Shown in pieces: positions 1-5,328 of a stretch of 5,328 bases of DNA. Source of the DNA: Methanobacteriota archaeon (GTDB taxonomy: Archaea; Thermoplasmatota; Poseidoniia; Poseidoniales; Poseidoniaceae). The translations under genes and the position numbers were made by a program. The stretch's first letter is position 1. Every line of letters begins with the position of its first letter. The DNA lies in assembly GCA_002723635.1 (NCBI GenBank), contig PBMM01000001.1:13359-18686 (forward strand), in the 5' to 3' direction. Below the pieces are notes generated by a model. That model was not told the origin of the DNA. It ran no database searches and was given only the letters and a program-made list of their open reading frames with translations.

Positions 1-151
1 GAGTCAGCCAAGGGGTGCACGAAATCAGAAGACATGACGGACACCGGGGTCGTGGACCCTACTTCCAACGATGCGGTTATGGACCTTCAATGCACCGTCA
101 TCCACCACAAACAAGGGAAACGGCTTGAAGCGTGGTCGTCCACCCGGGGCC
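1..151. other. Region upstream of mevalonate kinase, no assignable gene
   Basis: This stretch must carry the promoter and leader of the mevalonate kinase gene if that gene is transcribed alone, but I see no convincing TATA box, BRE or Shine-Dalgarno sequence. Frame 1 is open from the window edge to a TGA at 199-201, so the 3' end of an upstream gene overlapping the kinase start is possible. I do not recognise the encoded residues. The kinase frame itself is open from after a TGA at 35-37, with an upstream ATG at 71 and a TTG at 125. Confidence 0.35.
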
Positions 152-1294
152 ATGGACGAAGTCGTGGCCAGCGCCCCGGGCAAAGTCGTCCTGTTTGGTG
201 AACATGCTGTGGTGTACGGCCATCCAGCCATCGCCGCGTCCATCGCACAGCGCACCACCGTGACCTTGCGGACTACCGAAGATCCGGGCGTGCACATCGG
301 CCGCGCCCGAGTGGACTTCGAACGTCACCCTCACCTTGCCACGATGATCGCTCACCTGTGGGACGAAACAGCCTCGCCAGGACTTGACCTCAGCGTGACC
401 AGCGACGTCCCAAGAGGGGCAGGTCTCGGCTCTTCTGCCGCATTTGCGGTGGCCTCTGCCGTGGCACTTCGAGCCGCAGGCGGCCGTGCCGTGGACGCGG
501 GCACCGGTGCTTGGCTCGAAGGATACGCCTCAGACGGGTCAGAGGTCGCCTTGTTCCATGGCGGCCACGACGTCCGTAGGAATGCCGAAGTGGGCGAGCG
601 TCGGTTCGGGCAGGATGCACTCTCCTTGGAGGAGGCCTCGCTTCTTGGCCACGTAGCGGAAGCCATGTCACAAGACGGGCGAGCTAGCCCGATGGACACG
701 TTGACCTCGGCGTACGGCGGGCTTGTCCTGTTGTCGAACCGGTTGGAGCGTGAGGACGCGTGGATCATGCGTCGTACCATGCCCATGGGCGACGCGGTTC
801 GCTCGTGGGAACTTCATCGTCTTGAAGGCCTCCACTTTGAGGAGGGTTTGAGCCTGGTCGTCGGGCATACGGGCATCAACGCTCCGACCACCAACATGGT
901 CGCCGGCGTCGCTGCGCGACGAACAGAGGAGGCCGGTATTGACGAAACCATGGACGCCATTGGCGCGTTGGTTCATCGCGGCATGGAAGCTCTGCTGGCC
1001 GGTGACGCAGAGGGCGTAGGTCGAGCCATGACGGAAAACCATCTGCTTCTGCGTCGGCTTGGAGTGTCACACCCTGCGTTGGAAACCTTGGTTTCGGCAG
1101 CCCTTCCGACGTCCTTAGGCGCAAAACTCACGGGCGCGGGTGGAGGCGGTTGCATGATTGCGTTGACGCAAGATCCGAAAGCCACCAGCGAAGCCATCGA
1201 ATTGGCCGGAGGACGAACGTGGATCACGTCGTTTGGCACGCCAGGTGCGCGGCTCGAGGCTTGCCCAAAAGGCGGCCTCATCAATCCTAAGTGA
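152..1294 (+). CDS. mvk: Mevalonate kinase (GHMP kinase family)
   Basis: This cytosolic enzyme transfers the gamma-phosphate of ATP to mevalonate, giving 5-phosphomevalonate, an early step toward the isoprenoid chains of archaeal lipids. All three GHMP kinase motifs are visible (numbering from the ATG at 152): SAPGK at 7-11 followed by GEHAVVYG at 16-23, typical of mevalonate kinase; the phosphate-binding loop GAGLGSSAA at 89-97; and LTGAGGGGC at 326-334. D182, in SPMDTLTSAYGG, matches the catalytic Asp. I chose ATG 152 because family members begin only a few residues before SAPGK. The ATG at 71 would add 27 residues with no family resemblance, and neither start has a clear ribosome binding site. 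At 380 residues it is longer than the usual archaeal enzyme (about 310-330), owing to an extra segment at roughly 114-157. The gene is convergent with the acyl-CoA ligase. The assignment is firm at family level and strong for mevalonate as substrate. Confidence 0.93.
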   Translation: MDEVVASAPGKVVLFGEHAVVYGHPAIAASIAQRTTVTLRTTEDPGVHIGRARVDFERHPHLATMIAHLWDETASPGLDLSVTSDVPRGAGLGSSAAFAVASAVALRAAGGRAVDAGTGAWLEGYASDGSEVALFHGGHDVRRNAEVGERRFGQDALSLEEASLLGHVAEAMSQDGRASPMDTLTSAYGGLVLLSNRLEREDAWIMRRTMPMGDAVRSWELHRLEGLHFEEGLSLVVGHTGINAPTTNMVAGVAARRTEEAGIDETMDAIGALVHRGMEALLAGDAEGVGRAMTENHLLLRRLGVSHPALETLVSAALPTSLGAKLTGAGGGGCMIALTQDPKATSEAIELAGGRTWITSFGTPGARLEACPKGGLINPK

Positions 1295-1295
1295 C

Positions 1296-3206
1296 TCAGT
1301 CCAAGGCCTCAATGGCCCCTTCGTGACGGGTCAACAAGTTGCGCAACTTCACCTTCATCGTCGGGGTCATCAGGCCGTTTTCCGTCGTCCACTCGTCGTG
1401 GTCGAGGATGAGATCGCGGGGGATTTCGTAGCCCTTCCAATTTTTGTCGCCCTTTGCGTGGTTAGAAACACGATTGAGGAGCCACTCGCTGACCGCTGGG
1501 TCCGCGCACACGGCGGCGTCGTCACCAGGAGTGGGGATGCCTACGGCGTTGAGTTCCTTGCGCAAGGCTTCCATGTTGGGGTGCACGATGAGGAAGGTGT
1601 AGCGGCGGTTGCGACCGTCGAGGGCGGCTTGCTCGATCACCGAGTCCAGCTTGAGGTTCTCTTCCAGCGGGGCGGGGGAAACGTACTTGCCGTTCTCCAG
1701 CTTAAACTGGCTCTTGACGCGTCCCGTGATGGTCAGGTAGCCGTCTTTGGAGAGCTTGCCAAGATCGCCGGTGCGGAAGGTGCCGGGCTCGATGATGACC
1801 TTCTCGGTCTCGTCCGGCTTGTTCCAGTAGCCCTGCATGACGTTGGGCCCGGTGACGATGATCTCACCCTCGTCGGGGCGGTCTGGGTCGTCCCATGCCG
1901 AGGTGTCGATGGTAACCTCAATGCCGTTGAGGACCTTGCCCACGGAGTTCAGGCGAGACTCGCCGTAGCCCATCCATCCGTTGGCGGAAACCATCGGCGA
2001 AGTTTCGGACAGGCCGTAGCCTTCGAAGCATGAAATGCCCACCATCTGGATGAACTGCGCCACGTCGGGCGAGAGGGCGGAGGCTCCGGAAATCGCGAAG
2101 CGGAGGTTGCCGCCAAATCTGTCGCGCACCTTGCCCCAAATGATCTTGTCAAAGCGCTTGTCCCAGAAGGTGGTCGGTGCAACGGCGTCGCAGACCACAC
2201 CTGCCTTTGCGATGCGCTTGGAGGCATGCTTGCGAGCCTTGCCCGAAAGGAAGCGCTTGACACCACTCGAGTCGAGCTGCGCGTTCACGCGGTCGTAGAA
2301 GCGGTTCCAGACGCGAGGCACGGCGCACATGACGGCGGGCTTGATCTCGGTCAATTCGTCTGCAATGCGCGTCAAATCCGAAATGAGGTTGACGTGCACA
2401 CCGCTGCGAATCATGTAGAACAGGTCCACGGTGGAACCGAACACGTGAGCCCACGGAAGGAAGGATGCGGACTTGTCGCCGATGTAAATCGGGAAGACGC
2501 TCTGCACGCTGAGGATGTTGGACAGGATGTTCCAGTTGGTCAGCATGACGCCCTTCGGGTTGCCCGTGGTACCGGAGGTGTAGATGAGGGTGGCCAGGGC
2601 CATGGGGTCGTCGGCAGGCTCGCCAAGCGCATCAGCGGCACGTCCGTCTTGTACAAAGGCCGACCAATTGAGGACTTCAATGCCCTCAGGGGGCAACTCG
2701 TTGGCCTCTTCTTCGCCGAGGAGAACAACGCCGTTTGCGGGCCACGCTGAAGCATCATCCGGCATGGCCTCAACCAGCTTATCGAGCACGGTGGTGTTGG
2801 CGACCACCACCATGGAAGGGGTGGAGTCACCGAGAATGTAGGCCCATTCCTTACCGCGTTGTTGCGTGTACATCGCGGTGTAGAGGCCGCCGACGGCGTT
2901 GGCCGCAAGCGCCGTCGCAGCCCACTCGACCGAATTGTCGACAATCAAAGCGATGCGGTCACCGGCGACGACGCCACGCGACACCATGCCGCTGGCGACG
3001 GCATCCACGAGGTCAGCGAATTCACCATAGGAAAGGTGACTTCGGGCCATACCTTCCGAAGGGATGTAACCGAACAACGGCTGATCGGAGAAGCGCTCGA
3101 CGCTGGTCTTCATCATTCGGTAGAGGGTCACTGGGTCGTCGCCTTCCGGCTGCTTCCATTGACGGTCGTTTGATTGTCGCTCCCATGCACGTTGGTGCTC
3201 GGCCAT
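1296..3206 (-). CDS. Long-chain fatty acid-CoA ligase (AMP-binding, FadD15-like)
   Basis: This adenylate-forming enzyme activates a fatty acid with ATP to an acyl-AMP and then transfers it to CoA, feeding beta-oxidation or lipid synthesis. Counting from the ATG at 3206 (636 residues), the core motifs are in order: the P-loop-like LIYTSGTTGNPKG at 207-219; GYGLSET at 396-402; FRTGDLG at 477-483, with the ribose-binding Asp at 481; TGRVKSQFKLENGKYVSP at 494-511; and the C-terminal catalytic Lys K618 in PTMKVK. The length and the NGKYVSP form fit the long-chain subfamily (PF00501 type) rather than acetyl-CoA synthetase. No signal peptide or clear transmembrane segment is visible. It is the last gene of the - strand operon, 26 nt after the glycosylase. 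A TTG at 3236 would add ten residues, overlap the glycosylase stop as TTGA, and sit 5 nt after GAGGAG, so the start is uncertain. Chain-length preference cannot be read from the sequence. Confidence 0.93.
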   Translation of the reverse strand: MAEHQRAWERQSNDRQWKQPEGDDPVTLYRMMKTSVERFSDQPLFGYIPSEGMARSHLSYGEFADLVDAVASGMVSRGVVAGDRIALIVDNSVEWAATALAANAVGGLYTAMYTQQRGKEWAYILGDSTPSMVVVANTTVLDKLVEAMPDDASAWPANGVVLLGEEEANELPPEGIEVLNWSAFVQDGRAADALGEPADDPMALATLIYTSGTTGNPKGVMLTNWNILSNILSVQSVFPIYIGDKSASFLPWAHVFGSTVDLFYMIRSGVHVNLISDLTRIADELTEIKPAVMCAVPRVWNRFYDRVNAQLDSSGVKRFLSGKARKHASKRIAKAGVVCDAVAPTTFWDKRFDKIIWGKVRDRFGGNLRFAISGASALSPDVAQFIQMVGISCFEGYGLSETSPMVSANGWMGYGESRLNSVGKVLNGIEVTIDTSAWDDPDRPDEGEIIVTGPNVMQGYWNKPDETEKVIIEPGTFRTGDLGKLSKDGYLTITGRVKSQFKLENGKYVSPAPLEENLKLDSVIEQAALDGRNRRYTFLIVHPNMEALRKELNAVGIPTPGDDAAVCADPAVSEWLLNRVSNHAKGDKNWKGYEIPRDLILDHDEWTTENGLMTPTMKVKLRNLLTRHEGAIEALD

Positions 3207-3232
3207 ACTTTGTCCACACGGATAAGGGCCTT

Positions 3233-4021
3233 TCAATTCATCTCCTCATCCGGGAGGAGCACCCTGCGGACTTGCGCGCGCCAATCAGCCCCTCCGTTTC
3301 GATTCGCTAGCGGTGATGCCGGGCTTGGATGCCAGCATTTGTCGAGCCGAACTTGGCGGCCGTCAGCACTGAGGCCCTCTCCCTTCGAGCCGCCCAATGC
3401 CCGTTGGGCTCGGTCCGATGCGTAGGCGCCGACACCGATGATTCGCGTGGCTCTGAGCACATCGACGACTTCGCGCAAGTGATCGTCGCAGGCTTCGAAC
3501 ACCGGAGCGACGACCGATGCAGGGACCTTGTCTGGGGTGACGTTGGCCCCGCGTTCATTGAGCAAGAGCAAGGGGCAGTGGTTGACCAGAAAGACCTCTT
3601 TCATCGCGCCAAGAGGGGACCCGTAGACCTCGAATAACAACGACCAGATGCGTTGGCCACTGACCTCTTGCCGGGCTTGTGAAAGTCCAACAATCGGACG
3701 TTTGGGGTGCGCGCCAGATGGCGTGACCATGGGAAGATCTGGGATTTCGAGTTCGTCGCGGACGATTCCAGTGGCCCCAAAGGGTACACCGCTTTGTGCC
3801 ATCCCCCATGGTCCTGGATTCATGCCGAGCAGCAAGGTGGTGGCGCCATGGCCGCCCCACGTGCGGATCCACGCTTCGTGCAAGGGCCATGCGTAATCGA
3901 GGGTGTTGGTGGCATGGGCCACGCCCCCTTGCCCGAGAAGGCTTGGAAGGAGCTCATTGCATCGGTCCGACAAACGCCGTGCTGCAGCAAGTAGACCCTC
4001 CACGATCTTGGCGTCGCCCAT
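3233..4021 (-). CDS. SMUG1-type (family 3) uracil-DNA glycosylase
   Basis: This 262-residue protein matches the single-strand-selective monofunctional uracil-DNA glycosylase family, which cuts the N-glycosidic bond of uracil, and in known members also 5-hydroxymethyluracil, to start base excision repair. The active-site motif GMNPGPWGMAQSGVPFG lies at 66-82, with N68 matching the catalytic Asn of human SMUG1. VNHCPLLLL at 147-155 carries N148, equivalent to the base-recognising Asn, and is followed by GANVTPDKVP, as in the human protein. The second catalytic motif, HPSPASPLANRNGG, starts at H231. GVGAYASDRAQRAL at 196-209 also aligns with the family. The length is close to that of human SMUG1 (about 270). 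The ATG at 4021 is 3 nt after the radical SAM stop, so the two are almost certainly co-transcribed. The GPWG form resembles bacterial SMUG1 as I recall it. It is clearly not a family 4 or 5 enzyme: I see no Fe-S cysteine set. Confidence 0.92.
   Translation of the reverse strand: MGDAKIVEGLLAAARRLSDRCNELLPSLLGQGGVAHATNTLDYAWPLHEAWIRTWGGHGATTLLLGMNPGPWGMAQSGVPFGATGIVRDELEIPDLPMVTPSGAHPKRPIVGLSQARQEVSGQRIWSLLFEVYGSPLGAMKEVFLVNHCPLLLLNERGANVTPDKVPASVVAPVFEACDDHLREVVDVLRATRIIGVGAYASDRAQRALGGSKGEGLSADGRQVRLDKCWHPSPASPLANRNGGADWRAQVRRVLLPDEEMN
3242..3247 (-). promoter_or_regulatory. Possible ribosome binding site GAGGAG for the acyl-CoA ligase
   Basis: GAGGAG lies 5 nt before a TTG (3234-3236) that is in frame with the ligase and overlaps the glycosylase stop as TTGA. 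This would allow translational coupling. It lies 35 nt before the ATG at 3206, too far to serve that start, which has no such site. The same bases encode a Glu-Glu pair near the end of the glycosylase, so the match may be chance. Confidence 0.3.
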
Positions 4022-4024
4022 GGC

Positions 4025-5328
4025 TTATGCACCCCCCGGCCGGAGGATGCGGTGGACGTCGACACGGTCGGGTAGACGCTGTCCTGCTGCAACGAACCAT
4101 GCTTCGACGTCGTCGATGAGCGGGCTGTTTCCGGTGCGTTTTCGAGCCCGCTTGGCCCGTTCGGTGACCAAGGCCCAAGCAGCCTTGGCGCCAACACCGG
4201 GAATCGCCTCGAGCACCGAGGCCGTGACGCTGTCCGCATCCATGTGCAGTTCGATTCCGGTGATGGAACGCTGACCGTGCCCAGTCACCATGACGTCCGT
4301 CGTGGCCTCGAGGGTGGTCAAATACGAGGCACCAATGAGGATGGGATAAGCGCCGATCTGACGACCAAACGACACGCCAGCGCCACCCCACATCGAGCCG
4401 TCCCGGTGGTGAGGAGTATCGTGCGCAGGCAAACGGGTTCGACCTCCGTGAGATTCCCAGTGCACGTCACGCAGCACACCGCCCACCGGCATCATCTCGG
4501 CCAGCAAAGGCGCATCGACCTCATCGCGCACGCGCCGCTTGAAGGCGGCGAAGGCATCGGAATCAACGTCTTGGAATCCTTTGCCTTCCACCTGGCGGAG
4601 ATTGATTCGGCGCAACCAGTGGCCTTCGTCGCGCAGGCCGTTGAGCAGGTCCATGTTGAGGCCGTAGGTCACGTCGGTTTCGCCGTTCAGTCCTGCAATG
4701 AAGTTGACTCCAGGCAAGAGTTTGGGCAACCCGCGTTCACCACGCGCGCGGCCGTACCGGTTGATCAATCCGACCGCGGCCTTGAGTTGCGCTGGATCGC
4801 AGTTGAGCCAGTTTGCCTGGTGCACGTTCGGGTCTGCAGACTCGACGCCAAAGGACAGCACGGCGCCATCGCTCAAGGTGGCCACGAGGGTTTTGGTGAT
4901 GGCTTCGGCTTCCTCAAGGTGCTCTGCGATGATGCTTGGGTTCCCGTTGTCGGTGTGTAGGATGCCCAAGCGTTCGTCTTCTCGCAGACCATGCAGCAAG
5001 CGCGCAATCGGTTCAGGGTCTGGCCGCGGGTATTCCATCTCGCCGACGCCTTCGGCAAGGTAAGTGTAGGTGTCCGTCATCCCTCCGAGGCGGACGTGGC
5101 GGACGCCCGCATCAAGCGCGAGTTGCACCTCTGAGATGACGTCGTCCGGCTGCCGCCAGATCGGTGTGCCCTTCTTCGGTTCGATGCAGAAACGGCACCC
5201 ACGCTTGTAGCGGACGCAGCCTTGGTAGACTTCTACTTCGTACGTCAACGGGCCAGCACGGTCGTGGTCGGGATGCTTCAGATCGGGATGCTCCAGCACC
5301 GCCTTGGACGTGGCGCCTGCCTGCGCCC
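4025..5328 (-). CDS. Radical SAM protein with C-terminal helix-hairpin-helix (COG1031-like), 5'-partial
   Basis: The reading frame is open through the right edge, so the N-terminus is missing; 433 residues are visible. The GTG at 5297-5299 is an internal codon in my reading, because family members carry a further N-terminal region before this point. Counting from that GTG, the radical SAM cluster motif is GCVRYKRGCRFCIEP, with C28, C35 and C38 expected to bind a 4Fe-4S cluster. A glycine-rich strand, LGGMTDTY at 71-78, and GVESADPNV at 151-159 fit SAM-binding parts of the barrel, followed by LPGVNFIAGLNGET at 194-207. Near the end, VLEAIPGVGAKAAWALV at 362-378 is a helix-hairpin-helix, a nucleic acid-binding element. 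Family members occur mainly in Euryarchaeota and have no established reaction that I know of. It is the first visible gene of an operon with the glycosylase. Family assignment is strong; function is unknown. Confidence 0.85.
   Translation of the reverse strand, partial: AQAGATSKAVLEHPDLKHPDHDRAGPLTYEVEVYQGCVRYKRGCRFCIEPKKGTPIWRQPDDVISEVQLALDAGVRHVRLGGMTDTYTYLAEGVGEMEYPRPDPEPIARLLHGLREDERLGILHTDNGNPSIIAEHLEEAEAITKTLVATLSDGAVLSFGVESADPNVHQANWLNCDPAQLKAAVGLINRYGRARGERGLPKLLPGVNFIAGLNGETDVTYGLNMDLLNGLRDEGHWLRRINLRQVEGKGFQDVDSDAFAAFKRRVRDEVDAPLLAEMMPVGGVLRDVHWESHGGRTRLPAHDTPHHRDGSMWGGAGVSFGRQIGAYPILIGASYLTTLEATTDVMVTGHGQRSITGIELHMDADSVTASVLEAIPGVGAKAAWALVTERAKRARKRTGNSPLIDDVEAWFVAAGQRLPDRVDVHRILRPGGA
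4030..4037 (-). promoter_or_regulatory. Possible ribosome binding site GGGGGGTG for the glycosylase
   Basis: This G-run ending in GGTG sits 8 nt before the ATG at 4021 and partly matches the archaeal Shine-Dalgarno consensus (GGAGGTGAT). It lies inside the last codons of the radical SAM gene, as expected for an operon with a 3-nt gap. High G+C makes a chance match plausible. Confidence 0.3.

Noticed and set aside
71..151. ATG at 71 as the start of mevalonate kinase
   Set aside because: The 27 added residues resemble nothing in the family, have no ribosome binding site before them, and push SAPGK far from the N-terminus. The ATG at 152 gives the usual spacing.
25..297. A - strand open frame over the start of the mevalonate kinase
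   Set aside because: It covers the conserved SAPGK and GEHAVVYG codons of the kinase on the opposite strand and shows no domain of its own.
1233..2033. A 266-codon open frame on the + strand opposite the acyl-CoA ligase
   Set aside because: It lies antisense to the C-terminal half of the ligase, whose conserved motifs are all intact. The frame has no recognisable domain, and long antisense open frames are common in DNA of this G+C content.
2735..3310. A 191-codon + strand open frame spanning the ligase start and the glycosylase end
   Set aside because: Its Arg/Pro/Cys-rich translation is typical of an out-of-frame reading of G+C-rich DNA, and it crosses the boundary of two well-supported genes.
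4244..4960. A 238-codon open frame on the + strand opposite the radical SAM gene
   Set aside because: It is antisense to a gene with clear radical SAM and HhH motifs, and its Val/His-rich composition is what reading the opposite strand of this gene produces.
1..5328. tRNA or rRNA genes, CRISPR repeats, insertion sequences and inverted terminal repeats
   Set aside because: Almost all of the window is occupied by four intact or edge-cut genes. Reading by eye, I saw no repeat array, no tRNA-like cloverleaf and no transposase.

Overview
The window (about 60% G+C by eye) holds four densely packed protein genes and no RNA genes, mobile elements or CRISPR array that I could find. The gene set points to an archaeon: a mevalonate kinase (the archaeal isoprenoid-lipid route) and a radical SAM enzyme with a C-terminal helix-hairpin-helix, a family (COG1031) known mainly from Euryarchaeota. 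The G+C content, tight packing and presence of a long-chain acyl-CoA ligase would suit a marine Group II euryarchaeon (Poseidoniales). That lineage call is inference and needs a database search.

Layout: on the + strand, positions 152-1294 encode mevalonate kinase. All other genes lie on the - strand and read right to left as one apparent operon: a radical SAM/HhH protein (4025 to the right edge, 5' end cut off by the window), then a SMUG1-type uracil-DNA glycosylase (3233-4021), then a long-chain fatty acid-CoA ligase (1296-3206, or from 3236 with a TTG start). The gaps inside the operon are 3 nt and 26 nt; the second becomes a 3-nt overlap if the TTG start is used. Mevalonate kinase and the acyl-CoA ligase are convergent, with one base between their stop codons. 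Positions 1-151 hold no gene I can assign.

How the genes fit together: mevalonate kinase makes 5-phosphomevalonate for isoprenoid lipids, and the acyl-CoA ligase activates fatty acids for degradation or lipid use. The glycosylase removes uracil and related oxidised pyrimidines from DNA. The radical SAM protein has no established function that I know of, but its HhH suggests contact with nucleic acid, and its close coupling to a DNA glycosylase is the most interesting link in the window. I see no clear new multi-gene system. The points worth following are that pair, the unusual cysteine spacing of the radical SAM motif, a possible SMUG1 in an archaeon, and an extra segment in the mevalonate kinase.
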